Shown here in pieces: positions 53,654-62,367 of a stretch of 64,000 bases of DNA. Numbering within the stretch: the stretch's first letter is position 1; every line of letters starts with the position of its first letter. The translations under genes and the position numbers were made by a program. The notes beneath the pieces are model-generated. The model saw nothing but the letters and a program-made list of their open reading frames with translations, was not told the DNA's origin and searched no databases. The stretch comes from Hyphomicrobiales bacterium (GTDB lineage: Bacteria; Pseudomonadota; Alphaproteobacteria; Rhodospirillales; JACKKN01), in NCBI GenBank assembly GCA_024236415.1, contig JACKKN010000004.1, positions 124,001 through 188,000 of the forward strand. Reading direction: 5' to 3'.

Positions 53654-54103
53654 TCAGGTGTCCGCCTTGGCCCCCGGCACCGCCCCCTGGCGCGCCCGGT
53701 AGGCTTCGAGCTGGATGCGCATGGACGGCGGGATGGGGCGGGGGCGGCCGTCTTCCAGGCTGATGAAGACCAGGACCGAGCGGGCGCGCAGGCGGTGCTC
53801 GCCGCCGACGCTGCCGTCGAACAGCACCTCCAGCGACGAATTGCCGATGCGGGTGACGTAGAGCGCCAGCTCGACGGTCTCGCCCAGGCGGCTGGGGCGG
53901 GCGAACTCGCACTCGGTGCGGGCCGTGGGCAGGCCCAGGCGGTCGTGGTTGACCAGGTCGGCGTAGTTGATGCCCATGCCCAGGGTGAACCAGTCCTCCA
54001 CCGCCGCCTGGATCATCTCGAAGTAGCGGGGAAAGAAGACGTAGCTTGCCGGGTCCGTGTGGTTGAAGCGGACCACGCTCTTGCTGACGAAGGTGCCGGA
54101 CAT
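53654..54103 (-). CDS. Acyl-CoA thioesterase (hotdog fold)
   Basis: A 149-residue thioesterase-like protein. It has [22 protein letters not shown] in the active-site region, where the Asp of HTDPAS is the expected catalytic residue, then [17 protein letters not shown] and [15 protein letters not shown]. It resembles the 4-hydroxybenzoyl-CoA thioesterase branch with a benzoate-type pocket. The ATG at 54103 follows AGGAG by 9 nt. It lies downstream of the small exported protein gene (54180-54725), same strand. Confidence 0.82.
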   Translation of the reverse strand: MSGTFVSKSVVRFNHTDPASYVFFPRYFEMIQAAVEDWFTLGMGINYADLVNHDRLGLPTARTECEFARPSRLGETVELALYVTRIGNSSLEVLFDGSVGGEHRLRARSVLVFISLEDGRPRPIPPSMRIQLEAYRARQGAVPGAKADT

Positions 54104-54179
54104 GGCGGGGAACTCCTGGTGCTGCGGGTCCGGGACAGATAGCCCAACACGCCGGCCCGGAAAAGCCCAAAGGCCGCCG

Positions 54180-54725
54180 TCAGGGCCGGCCGCGGCCCAC
54201 CCACTCGACCCCCGGCGGCAGCCGCGCCGGCGGCGGCGGCCGGTCGGCGCGGGGGGCCAGGAAGTCGCGCAGCACCTTGGGCAGGTAGTCGAAGCGTTCG
54301 TCGGATGCATACAGTTTCATGCGGCCGCCGTGCAGCAGGGCGGCGCGCACCGTGCCGTCGAAAAGGCGCACCATGACCAGGGCCTCCTCCTCGCCGCCCC
54401 GGTGGGGGGCGTTGCCGCGCAGCACCAGGGAGGCGTCCATGAACTCGATGGGCGCGGCCACGGCCATGTTGGCGGCGATGGTCCGGGCGTCGGCGCCGCC
54501 GGTCAGGGCGGCCAGGGCGGCGGCCACCGCCGGGTCGCCCAGGACCCGGTCGTAGCCGTAGGTGCCGATGGCGCCGGCCAGGTGGCCCAGGCGGCCGGCC
54601 TTCCAGTCCGTGTCCTCGGCCAGGACGCCGCGGGCCCCGCCGGGCGGCGCCGTCAGCAGGGCGGCCAGCAGCAGGCCGGCCAGGGCCGGCGGCCGCCACC
54701 GGCGGAAGGCGAAACCCATGGCCAT
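54180..54725 (-). CDS. Hypothetical exported protein
   Basis: A 181-residue protein, not recognised. It has a signal peptide (basic start FAFRRWRPP, hydrophobic ALAGLLLAALLTAPPGGA, likely cut after ARGVLA). The mature part contains AGAIGTYGYDRVLGDPAV, then PIEFMDASLVLRGNAPHRG and VRLFDGTVRAALLHGGRM, suggesting beta structure, with a Pro-rich C-terminus. The ATG at 54725 follows AAGGAG by about 9 nt. It is divergent from the repeat protein at 54893, sharing a control region that includes a 7-bp inverted repeat. Confidence 0.65.
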   Translation of the reverse strand: MAMGFAFRRWRPPALAGLLLAALLTAPPGGARGVLAEDTDWKAGRLGHLAGAIGTYGYDRVLGDPAVAAALAALTGGADARTIAANMAVAAPIEFMDASLVLRGNAPHRGGEEEALVMVRLFDGTVRAALLHGGRMKLYASDERFDYLPKVLRDFLAPRADRPPPPARLPPGVEWVGRGRP

Positions 54726-54810
54726 TCCCTTGATTCTCCTTAATTTTGAAGGCCGGGCAGGGGGCTCGCGCATATCTGGCCGCGACGGCCCGGACTCCCG
54801 CAGAGTGAAT

Positions 54811-54834
54811 CAGATTGCGGGACATTTCAATCTG
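54811..54834. promoter_or_regulatory. Inverted repeat in a divergent control region
   Basis: CAGATTG (54811-54817) and CAATCTG (54828-54834) are perfect 7-bp arms with a 10-nt spacer. It lies between the divergent genes at 54725 and 54893. Candidate operator for both exported proteins. Confidence 0.4.
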
Positions 54835-54892
54835 TGCGCATGATTTTGACACTCAATACCTATCGCGATCCGGACCAACACAGGAGGGGCCC

Positions 54893-56527
54893 ATGTCATC
54901 GGTTCGCCTTGGTTTCCCGTTCCATTTCCTTGTCGGCATGGCGGCGCTTGCGGGCGCCGTCCAGGCCCAGGCGGCGGTCAAGTCGCCGGCCTGCCCGCAG
55001 ATGGTGGCCCTGGGCCAAACGGTCGTCCCGGGCCAGTACGTGGGCATCAACCCGGCACCGGGCCGGGTCAAGATTCCGACCGCCTTCGACACGCCCGGGT
55101 TCGTCCAGGCCTATGGCAAGCCGGCCATCGAGTGGGACCAGAACGACGTGGCCGCGGCCATGAAGGAGGCCGCCACCTGCGGCCAGACCCTGAAGAAGGC
55201 CCGCGACGTGGCCGGGATCAAGGCGGTGACGGTCCTGTACCAGGGCTTCGGCGCCCTGCGCTCGGCGGTGGGCACGATGGCGGCATCGGAACCCAAGCTG
55301 GACTCGATGCTGAAGACGCTGCTGGCCGACCCGGCCACGCCGGGGGCCCTGGACGCCCTGGGGGTGGTGCTGTCGGTGCGTGACGGCGGCGCCGAGGCGT
55401 GGAAGAACTCCTCCACCGCCCTGCGCAACAGCGCCATGCGCCTGCGCATCACCGACCCGGCCAACAGCCACGCCCAGTACCTGCTGACCACCATGGCCGA
55501 CGTTCCGGCCAAGTCGTGGGACCGGGTGTTCCCGCCGGTGGAGGAACGCCGCACCCAGGTCCATGACCAGGTGGTGGCCGACACCAAGGCGCAGATCGAC
55601 GCCGTCCCGGCCAACGAGGGCGGCCTGCGCGGCATGGACCGGACCATGAAGATCATCGAATCGCAGATCGGGCCGTCCCTGACCCAGGCCGACATGAAGG
55701 TGCTGGCCGACGCCGCCACGGCCCGGCGCGGCGCCATCGAGGACGCCATGCTGGCCGACGAGACGGCCCGGGTCGCCGCCGTGCCCGCCGACGCCAACGG
55801 CCTGCAGCAGTTGCGGGTGATCCAGGCCGGGCCCCTGCGCAAGATCCTGTCGCCCGAACGCATGGCGGTCCTGGACACCCGGGTCGCCGAGCGGCGCACG
55901 GCCATCGGCAGCGTGGTCACCGATGCCCAGATCAAGCGCCTGGACCAGTTCCCCGAGACCATGGCCGGCCTGCGTGACCTGGACGTGTTCAAGAACCAGA
56001 CCGCCGGCGGCCTGGCGGCCCTGGTCGGGCCGTCGGCTTCGGGCCGGTTCCGCGACGCCGCCGAAAAGCGGGCCTCGGTCATCGGCGAGAAGGCGTTCCC
56101 GCCGTTCCAGAAGGCCCTGGCCGCCATGCCCGAGACGGACGAGGGCCTGGCCGAGCTGGAGCGGGCCCTGGCCGAGATCAAGGGGCCGATCGCCGGCATG
56201 GCGCCGCCCATCCGCGCCCGCTACACCGAGGCGGCCGTCAAGCGCCACGACCAGATCGCGGCGGCGGTGCAGAAGGCCGACGCCCGCCTGGCCAAGCTGC
56301 CCCTGGCCGGTGGCGTGTTCGTCGACCGCCGGCTCAACGCCAAGATGGAGTTCCGCAACAAGGAGCGGGTCTACGTGACCTTCGTCGGCGAGACCACCGA
56401 GGCCGGGTACGAGCAGGACGGCGACCGGCTGATCGTGCGCCTGCCCCAGGCCAACATGGTGTTCAAGCGCGACGGCGCCTGGATTCGCGGCAACGACCTG
56501 AACCTGAAACGCCAGGCGGCGAAGTAG
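54893..56527 (+). CDS. Exported protein with four tandem about 57-residue repeats
   Basis: A 544-residue protein with a signal peptide (hydrophobic 8-25, cut near AQAAV). An N-terminal domain covers about 30-225. Four tandem repeats at about 228-284, 285-340, 341-399 and 400-458 share a helical pattern with a P-x3-4-GL-x2-L core (VPANEGGLRGM, VPADANGLQQL, FPETMAGLRDL, MPETDEGLAEL). A C-terminal beta-like domain follows (VYVTFVGETTEAGYEQDGD). AGGAGGGG precedes the ATG. No family was recognised; a periplasmic scaffold or binding role is possible. It is convergent with the CoA-transferase gene. Confidence 0.7.
   Translation: MSSVRLGFPFHFLVGMAALAGAVQAQAAVKSPACPQMVALGQTVVPGQYVGINPAPGRVKIPTAFDTPGFVQAYGKPAIEWDQNDVAAAMKEAATCGQTLKKARDVAGIKAVTVLYQGFGALRSAVGTMAASEPKLDSMLKTLLADPATPGALDALGVVLSVRDGGAEAWKNSSTALRNSAMRLRITDPANSHAQYLLTTMADVPAKSWDRVFPPVEERRTQVHDQVVADTKAQIDAVPANEGGLRGMDRTMKIIESQIGPSLTQADMKVLADAATARRGAIEDAMLADETARVAAVPADANGLQQLRVIQAGPLRKILSPERMAVLDTRVAERRTAIGSVVTDAQIKRLDQFPETMAGLRDLDVFKNQTAGGLAALVGPSASGRFRDAAEKRASVIGEKAFPPFQKALAAMPETDEGLAELERALAEIKGPIAGMAPPIRARYTEAAVKRHDQIAAAVQKADARLAKLPLAGGVFVDRRLNAKMEFRNKERVYVTFVGETTEAGYEQDGDRLIVRLPQANMVFKRDGAWIRGNDLNLKRQAAK
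55574..56266 (+). repeat. Protein-coding tandem repeats (4 units)
   Basis: Four consecutive coding units of about 168-177 bp encode the helical repeats of the exported protein at 54893. They are diverged at DNA level and so recognisable mainly in translation. Confidence 0.6.
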
Positions 56528-56540
56528 GCAAGCGGCAGGC

Positions 56541-57734
56541 TCACGCCTGCCGCACCGCCCCCGAGTCCACCAGGGCGTCGATCTCGGCCGGGTCCAGGCC
56601 GGCCTCGGCCAGGACCTGGCGGGTGTGCTCGCCCAGGCGCGGGGCCAGGCGGTCGGGCGCCTGGTCGGCGTCGCGCACCTCGTAGGGGGCGCGGACGCTG
56701 ACCACCGGGCCCTCGGTCGGGTGCTCCAGTTCCTCGAACATGCCCACCGCCGCCAGGTGCGGGTCGTGGAACACGTCGTCCAGGGACTGCACCGGGGCGT
56801 GGGGGATGTCCAGCTCGGTCAGGGTCGCGATCCAGTCCGCGGTGGTCCGGGTGCGCATGGCCTCGGCCAGGATGGCGTACAACTCGCCGATGTGGCGGCT
56901 GCGCTCGGCCGGGTTGCGCACTCGCTCCTCGCCCGCCACCTCGGGCCGCCCGGCGGCGGTCAGGAACCGGGTCCACTGCTCGGTGGTGTAGGGCAGCACC
57001 GCCAGGTGGCCGTCGGCGGTCTCGAATGGCCGGCGGTAGGGGGTCAGCAGGCGGTCGTAGCCCATGGTGCCCATGGCCGGGCGGAAGGTGTTGCCGGCCA
57101 GGTGCTCGACCATCAGGTACGACACCAGCCCCTCGAACATGGGGGCGCCGATGTAGCAGCCCTCGCCGGTACGCTGCTGCCGCGCCACGGCGGCCAGCAT
57201 GACCTGGGCCGCCATCAGGGCGCCGATCTTGTCGCAGGCCACGGTGGGCAGGAAGCGCGGATTGCCGGCGCCGTCGGCGTTCAGCTGGGCGAGGCCGCCC
57301 ATGGCCTGGATCACGTCGTCGTAGGCCGGCCGGTCGGCATAGGGGCCGCCCTCGCCGAAGCCCACGGTGACGCAATAGATCAGGCGCGGGTTGACCTGCT
57401 TCAGGGCCTCGTAGGTCAGGCCCAGGCGCGCCGCCGGGCCCGGGCGCAGGTTGTGCACGAACACGTCGGCGCCCGCCAGCAGGCGCAGCATGGCGGCGCG
57501 GCCGCCGTCGGACTTCAGGTCGATGGCGATGGCCCGCTTGTTGCGGTTGCTGTTCAGGTACGGCGCCCCCATGCCCGGGTGGCGGGCCGGCTCCACGTGG
57601 CGCAGGACGTCGCCCGCCGGCGGCTCGACCTTGATCACGTCGGCGCCGAAATCGCCCAGGATCTGGGTCGCGTAGGGGCCCAGCACGATGGTGGTCAGGT
57701 CGATGACCCGCAGGCCGGCGAGGAAGTCGTACAT
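56541..57734 (-). CDS. CaiB/BaiF family (class III) CoA transferase
   Basis: A 397-residue formyl-CoA-transferase-like protein: GLRVIDLTTIVLGPYATQIL, GDFGADVIKVEPPAGD, LNSNRNKRAIAIDLKS, the conserved active-site Asp in the TYEALKQVNPRLIY to YDDVIQAMGGLAQ stretch, and FEGLVSYLM. It moves CoA between carboxylic acids; the substrate is unknown. The gene begins 129 bp after fbaA on the same strand, but the fbaA terminator separates them. Confidence 0.9.
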   Translation of the reverse strand: MYDFLAGLRVIDLTTIVLGPYATQILGDFGADVIKVEPPAGDVLRHVEPARHPGMGAPYLNSNRNKRAIAIDLKSDGGRAAMLRLLAGADVFVHNLRPGPAARLGLTYEALKQVNPRLIYCVTVGFGEGGPYADRPAYDDVIQAMGGLAQLNADGAGNPRFLPTVACDKIGALMAAQVMLAAVARQQRTGEGCYIGAPMFEGLVSYLMVEHLAGNTFRPAMGTMGYDRLLTPYRRPFETADGHLAVLPYTTEQWTRFLTAAGRPEVAGEERVRNPAERSRHIGELYAILAEAMRTRTTADWIATLTELDIPHAPVQSLDDVFHDPHLAAVGMFEELEHPTEGPVVSVRAPYEVRDADQAPDRLAPRLGEHTRQVLAEAGLDPAEIDALVDSGAVRQA

Positions 57735-57802
57735 GGGGAAAGGTCCTTGGACTGGTTCCTTTTGCGGAACGACCTACCTACGCCAACCCCATGGCCGGCG
57801 CA

Positions 57803-57832
57803 ACAAAACAGCGGCCCGCCGAAGCGGGCCGC
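57803..57832 (-). terminator. Rho-independent terminator of fbaA
   Basis: On the minus strand GCGGCCCGC, a TTCG loop and GCGGGCCGC are followed by TGTTTTG. It starts about 31 bp after the fbaA stop. Confidence 0.9.
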
Positions 57833-57863
57833 CGGGAACGCGGTGGTGTCGAGGCGTTGGCGA

Positions 57864-58943
57864 TCAGGCCCGGGCGATGGACTTGCCCTTGGAGCCCAGG
57901 TCCTCGAACGCCTCGGTCAGGCGCTTGACCATGTTCTGCTCGCCGGCGCGCAGCCACTTGCGCGGGTCGTAGAACTTCTTGAACGGGGTGCCGTCCTCGG
58001 GGTCGATCTGGTACTTGAACGCCTTGGGGTGCTCGTCGACGAAGGCGCCCACGGCCTCGGAGAAGGCGAACTGGGTGTCGGTGTCGATGTTCATCTTGAA
58101 CACGCCGTAGCCGACCGCCTCCTTGATCTGGCCCTTGTCCGAGCCCGAGCCGCCGTGGAACACCAGGTTCAGCGGATTCTGGCCGACGTTGTGGCTGCGC
58201 TGCACCAGGTCCTGGGAATTCTTCAGGATCTCGGGGCGCAGCTTGACGTTGCCGGGCTTGTAGACGCCGTGCACGTTGCCGAAACTGGCGGCCACCGAGA
58301 ACGAGCCGATGGGCGACAGCAGGTCATAGGCCTTCAGCACGTCCTCGGGCTGGGTGTAGAGCTTGGAGTTGTCGGCGCTCTCGTCGAACTCGCCGCCGAT
58401 GCCGTCCTCCTCGCCGCCGGTGACGCCCAGCTCGATCTCCAGGCTCATGCCCATCTTGGCCATGCGCTCCAGGATGCGGGCGCATTCGCCCAGGTTCCAG
58501 TCGATGGGCTCCTCGGACAGGTCCAGCATGTGCGAGCTGTACAGCGGCTTGCCGGTCTCCTTGTAGAAGGCCTCGCCGTGGTCCAGCATGCCCTCGACCC
58601 AGGGGATCAGCTTCTTGTTGGCGTGGTCGGTGTGCAGCACCACGCAGACGCCGTAATGCTCGGCCAGCATGTGCACGTGCTGGGCCGCCGACACGGCGCC
58701 CAGGACCTTGGCCTGGTCGCCGTCGGGGAGGCCCTGTCCGGCGAAGAACTGGGCGCCGCCGTTCGAGAACTGGATGATCACGTCGGACTTGTTGACGGCC
58801 GCGGCCTCCATGATCGCGTTGACCGTGTTGGTGCCGGTGGCGTTGACGGCCGGCAGGGCGTAGCCGCCCTCCTTGCAGGCGGCCATCAGGATGTCATAGT
58901 CCTTGCCCGAGACAACGCCCGGCTTGAGAGTGGATGCGCCCAT
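57864..58943 (-). CDS. fbaA: Class II fructose-bisphosphate aldolase
   Basis: Zinc enzyme of glycolysis and gluconeogenesis. The 359 residues match FbaA. It has GKDYDILMAACKEGGYALPA, ISDFSNGG-type segment (IIQFSNGGAQFF), the zinc and catalytic VLHTDHANKKLIPW, SSHMLDLSEEP and VFHGGSGSDKGQI. The ATG at 58943 follows GGAGG by 8 nt. The 239-bp region upstream (58944-59182) has its promoter but no clear consensus. Confidence 0.95.
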   Translation of the reverse strand: MGASTLKPGVVSGKDYDILMAACKEGGYALPAVNATGTNTVNAIMEAAAVNKSDVIIQFSNGGAQFFAGQGLPDGDQAKVLGAVSAAQHVHMLAEHYGVCVVLHTDHANKKLIPWVEGMLDHGEAFYKETGKPLYSSHMLDLSEEPIDWNLGECARILERMAKMGMSLEIELGVTGGEEDGIGGEFDESADNSKLYTQPEDVLKAYDLLSPIGSFSVAASFGNVHGVYKPGNVKLRPEILKNSQDLVQRSHNVGQNPLNLVFHGGSGSDKGQIKEAVGYGVFKMNIDTDTQFAFSEAVGAFVDEHPKAFKYQIDPEDGTPFKKFYDPRKWLRAGEQNMVKRLTEAFEDLGSKGKSIARA

Positions 58944-59182
58944 GGTAATACCCTCCTTGTCGTCCATTCGGTTGAAACGGCGGCGCGCCGAAGCGGCGCC
59001 CGCCACACTCCATCGGCGGAGTCTAGGTCCGGTGTGGTGATGTCCGCCGATCCCCTTGTCGAACTTTGTGCCATCACCGGCAAAACGCCAGTGACACTTT
59101 TGCATACTACTGCGGCCCGGGCCGCGGCGCCACGGTGGATCGCGGAAACCTACCCTGCTAGGTGGGGAGCTTCACGGCCGCG

Positions 59183-59617
59183 TCAAGGGGCCCGGCGCCA
59201 GCGGATGGCGTTGCGCAGGGTAGCGCCGCTGGCGCTGGTGACCTCGGCCGACAGGGTCAGGCCGTCGCCGTCCAGCTCGACCCGGCGCACCTGGTCGGTG
59301 CCGACGAAGGCCGGGTTGAGGGACAGGGTCACGGCGTGGACCACCGAGTCCCCCTCCAGCCGCCAGGTGCCGGCGTAGTGGAAGTAGCCGTCGAAGGCCG
59401 CGGCCTTCTCGGGCTTGGGCGCCAGGCGGGTGTTCAGGTGCGACAGCGCGGACCGGCCGGCGCGGGCGATGGCGGCGCCCATGTAGCCGTCGGCGCCGTA
59501 GGTGATGAGGCCCATCGGGGCCTCGCCGTAGGGCAGGGTGGGGGCGCGGCCGTCGGAATAGGTGATGGTCCATTCCACCAGCTCCCAGGTGCCGATCAGG
59601 TCCTCGCGGGTGGCCAT
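59183..59617 (-). CDS. Lipocalin-like domain protein
   Basis: A 144-residue protein with the lipocalin-like pattern: DLIGTWELVEWTITYSDGR at the start, GLITYGADGYMGAAI, FHYAGTWRLEGDSVVHAV and a late RRVELDGDGLTLSA. No signal peptide. The family may bind small hydrophobic molecules. GGAGG precedes the ATG, which lies 1 bp after the VOC gene's stop, so it is the last gene of a four-gene minus-strand operon. Confidence 0.8.
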   Translation of the reverse strand: MATREDLIGTWELVEWTITYSDGRAPTLPYGEAPMGLITYGADGYMGAAIARAGRSALSHLNTRLAPKPEKAAAFDGYFHYAGTWRLEGDSVVHAVTLSLNPAFVGTDQVRRVELDGDGLTLSAEVTSASGATLRNAIRWRRAP

Positions 59618-59618
59618 G

Positions 59619-60500
59619 TCAGTCCTCCTGAAACACGCACACGGCGCCGCCGCCGGCGGCCGGGTCGGTGCAGATGCGCCCGTCCAGCACGGCGAAGGGG
59701 ACGCCGTTCGCCAGCAGGATGGCCTCGACGGTGGCCAGGGAGTCGACCCGCACGGCGAAGGCGGCGACGAAGGGCAGCACCGGGGCCTCGGTCCCGAACA
59801 GGAAGAACATGGTCTCGGGCCCGACCACGTCCAGGACCCCGCGCCCCGGGCGCAGGCGCCAGCCCGGGCCCTGGCGCTGGGGGTCGTGGCCCAGCAGGCG
59901 GCCATACCGGGCGGCCGCGCGCTCGGGGTCGGCGACGCAGAGCGTGGCCGCGGCCAGGGCCTGGGCGCCGTTGGGGTGGATCAGGTAGCGCGGCTGCCAC
60001 AGGGCCGCCGGGGTGTGGTGCTGCAGCACGTTCAGGTGGCACTCGGGGGCCTCGGCCGGGGCCGGGCGGATGACGCTGAAGCGCGCCAGTTCGGGCCCGT
60101 GGGGGGTGTCCACGGTGCGCTCCAGGTGGGCGATGCCGGCCACCCCGGCGCCGCGCGCCGCCATGGCCGCGCCGGCGGCGTCGGCGTCGTCGCAGCCGAA
60201 GGCCAGGATGTGCAGGCCGGCGTAGCGGGCCAGGCGCTCGGGGAAGCCGCGGGTCGGCCGCGCCGGGTCGACGATGGCCAGCAGCTCCAGGTAGCCGTCC
60301 ATGAACATGGCGCAGCGGTTGCCGGTGCCCAGCAGCTCGGGCGGCTCGCCCGGCGCCGGCGAGCCCGTCTGCTGGGTCGGCGGGGTCAGCAGGAAGCCCA
60401 TGCGCTCGTACGCGGGCCACAGCTTTTCGGCGTCGGCGGAGACCACGCCCACGTGGTCGAGGGTGCGGATGGCCCCGGATGCGGTGTCCGAATCGGTCAT
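59619..60500 (-). CDS. VOC (glyoxalase-like) family protein
   Basis: A 293-residue protein with two vicinal-oxygen-chelate halves: TLDHVGVVSADAEKLWPAY with CAMFMDGYLELLAI, then LCVADPERAAARYGRLLG. It resembles the glyoxalase-like PF13468 group. The metal ligands and chemistry cannot be fixed from sequence alone. The stop is 1 bp before the lipocalin-like gene, and the start is 47 bp after the ABC ATPase. Confidence 0.78.
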   Translation of the reverse strand: MTDSDTASGAIRTLDHVGVVSADAEKLWPAYERMGFLLTPPTQQTGSPAPGEPPELLGTGNRCAMFMDGYLELLAIVDPARPTRGFPERLARYAGLHILAFGCDDADAAGAAMAARGAGVAGIAHLERTVDTPHGPELARFSVIRPAPAEAPECHLNVLQHHTPAALWQPRYLIHPNGAQALAAATLCVADPERAAARYGRLLGHDPQRQGPGWRLRPGRGVLDVVGPETMFFLFGTEAPVLPFVAAFAVRVDSLATVEAILLANGVPFAVLDGRICTDPAAGGGAVCVFQED

Positions 60501-60547
60501 GACTGGGGACTCTACCCCCGTTCCCCGGCCGGCCAAAGCCCGGCGGC

Positions 60548-61381
60548 TCAGGCCCCGGCCCCGGGCCGCCCGTGCAGCACCGGCATCAGCTCGAAATAGG
60601 GCCGCACGATGGGCGAGTCGTTGGCCTCGAAGGCGGCCAGGGTGCCGTCGAAGAACACCTTGCCCTGGTGCAGCATGACGATGCGCGGGCGCAGGCGGCG
60701 CAGCAGGTCCTTGTCGTGGGTGATGATCACCGTGGTGCGCGGGCCGCCGCCGGCGCCGTCGCCCGGCCCCGCGCCGGCCTCGTGGGTGGCGGCGATCAGG
60801 TCGTGGATCTGGGCCGAGCTGGCCGGATCGAGGCCGGTGGTCGGCTCGTCGTAGAAGATCATCTGCGGCGCCATGCTGATGGCCCGGGCCACCGCCAGGC
60901 GCTTGGCCATGCCGCCCGACAGGTCGTTGACGTCGCGGTCCAGGAACGCCGGGTCCGTGGGCAGGGCGACGGCGGCCAGCGAGCGTTGCGCCACCGGGGC
61001 GATGGCGGCGTCGTCCATCTCGCGCACCTCGCGCAGCCACAGGGCCAGGTTGTCGTAGACCGAGCCCGAGAACAGGGCGTTGCGCTGGAACACCATGCCC
61101 CAGTGGCGGTGCAGGCGGTCGATCTCGCCCTCGTCCAGGCTCGCCAGGTCCACCAGCGGCTGGCCGGGGGCGTCGTGGTCGGCCACCTGGACCCGGCCGG
61201 CGTCGGGGTCCAGCATGCCCAGCACGTGGTTCAGCAGCACCGTCTTGCCGCAGCCCGAGCCGCCGACCACGGCCACCACCTCGCCGCGGCGCACGTCCAT
61301 GTCGACCCCGTCCAGCACCACCTGGCGGCCGAACGCCTTGCGCAGGCCGGTGATGCGGATCTCGAACGGGGCGTCGGCCAT
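60548..61381 (-). CDS. ABC transporter ATP-binding protein, MlaF-like
   Basis: A 277-residue ATPase with Walker A GGSGCGKT, Q-loop MVFQRNALFSGSV, signature LSGGMAKRLAVARA and Walker B MIFYDEPTTGLDP, features of the MlaF/Ttg2A group that moves phospholipids between membranes. A Gly-rich insert (GAGPGDGAGGG) precedes the switch His region. No MlaE-type permease, MlaD or other Mla gene is adjacent, so its partner must be encoded elsewhere or the function has changed. It starts 10 bp after the enoyl-CoA hydratase stop. Confidence 0.87.
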   Translation of the reverse strand: MADAPFEIRITGLRKAFGRQVVLDGVDMDVRRGEVVAVVGGSGCGKTVLLNHVLGMLDPDAGRVQVADHDAPGQPLVDLASLDEGEIDRLHRHWGMVFQRNALFSGSVYDNLALWLREVREMDDAAIAPVAQRSLAAVALPTDPAFLDRDVNDLSGGMAKRLAVARAISMAPQMIFYDEPTTGLDPASSAQIHDLIAATHEAGAGPGDGAGGGPRTTVIITHDKDLLRRLRPRIVMLHQGKVFFDGTLAAFEANDSPIVRPYFELMPVLHGRPGAGA

Positions 61382-61391
61382 GGGCGTCGCT

Positions 61392-62183
61392 TCAGCGCCC
61401 CGTGAAACGGGGCTTCTCCTTGGCCAGGAAGGCGCGGAAGCCCTCGCGGTAGTCGTCCGAATCGCAGACCGCGCGGCAGGCCGCCATCTCGGCCTCGGTG
61501 ATGGGGGCGGGGTCGCGCAGGCGGCGCAGCATGTACTTGTGCTGGCGCGCCGCCAGGGGCGCGCCGTCGGCGATGCGCCGGGCGGCGGCCTGGGTCTCGG
61601 CCGCCAGCTCGGCGTCCGGGTAGATGCGGTTCAGCAGGCCCCGGGCGTGGCTTTCCTCGGCGTTGAAGATGCGCCCTTCCAGCAGCATCTCCAGCACCAC
61701 CGGCTCGCCGGCCAGGCGCAGCACCACGTCCAGCTCGGGGTAGGCCAGCACGTTGCCGAGCCGGTTGATGGGCACCCCCAGGCGCGCCGAGTGGCCGCCC
61801 AGGCGCAGGTCCAGGCAGCAGGCGATCTCCAGCCCGCCGCCGGTGCAGGCGCCCTGGACCATGGCGATGGTGATGTGGCGGATCTCGCGCAGGGCCTTGA
61901 CCGCGCGGCGCACCACCTCGGCATAGGCCGTGGCCTGGGCGGCGTTGGCGCGCTCGGTCTCGAACTCCGAGATGTCGGCGCCGGCGGCGAAGGCCTCGTC
62001 CCCGGCGCCGCGCACGACCACGCAGCGCAGGTCGTCTTCGGCGTCCAGCTCCTCCATGACCTCGGCCAGGCGCCGCCAGGCGCCCTTGGTCAGGGCGTTG
62101 CGGCGGGCCGGGTTGTTAAGGGTCACGGTGGCGATCGGCCCGTCGCGGGCGACCAGCACGGAATCGGCGGCGGCTTGGGTCAT
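61392..62183 (-). CDS. Enoyl-CoA hydratase/isomerase family protein
   Basis: A 263-residue crotonase-fold protein. It has IATVTLNNPARRNALT, the oxyanion-hole segment AFAAGADISEFE and the GACTGGGLEIACCLDLRLGG helix. The residues around GVPINRLGNVLAYPE occupy the catalytic-Glu region. It may act in fatty acid or other acyl-CoA breakdown. The ATG at 62183 follows GGGGAGAG. First gene of the minus-strand operon, divergent from the TRAP genes. Confidence 0.88.
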   Translation of the reverse strand: MTQAAADSVLVARDGPIATVTLNNPARRNALTKGAWRRLAEVMEELDAEDDLRCVVVRGAGDEAFAAGADISEFETERANAAQATAYAEVVRRAVKALREIRHITIAMVQGACTGGGLEIACCLDLRLGGHSARLGVPINRLGNVLAYPELDVVLRLAGEPVVLEMLLEGRIFNAEESHARGLLNRIYPDAELAAETQAAARRIADGAPLAARQHKYMLRRLRDPAPITEAEMAACRAVCDSDDYREGFRAFLAKEKPRFTGR

Positions 62184-62270
62184 GGCGCTCTCCCCTGGGT
62201 GCGGCCCCCGTTTGATAGCGGACCCCGCGCGCCCTGGCCAATGCAAATTCGCGCTGCCTTCCACATGCCG

Positions 62271-62317
62271 GGAATTTCGACAATTCCGTTGAATTCGTGC
62301 CGGGGGCTGCGTACCGT
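62271..62317 (+). promoter_or_regulatory. Candidate promoter and dyad upstream of the TRAP operon
   Basis: GGAATT-TCGAC-AATTCC (62271-62287) is a 6-bp dyad. It is followed by TTGAAT (62289-62294) and TACCGT (62312-62317) with a 17-nt spacer. The -10 match is weak. Confidence 0.35.
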
Positions 62318-62367
62318 CGTGGGTAAAGCCGCGCAGCGGTAACAAATTTCACACTGGGAGGTACACC

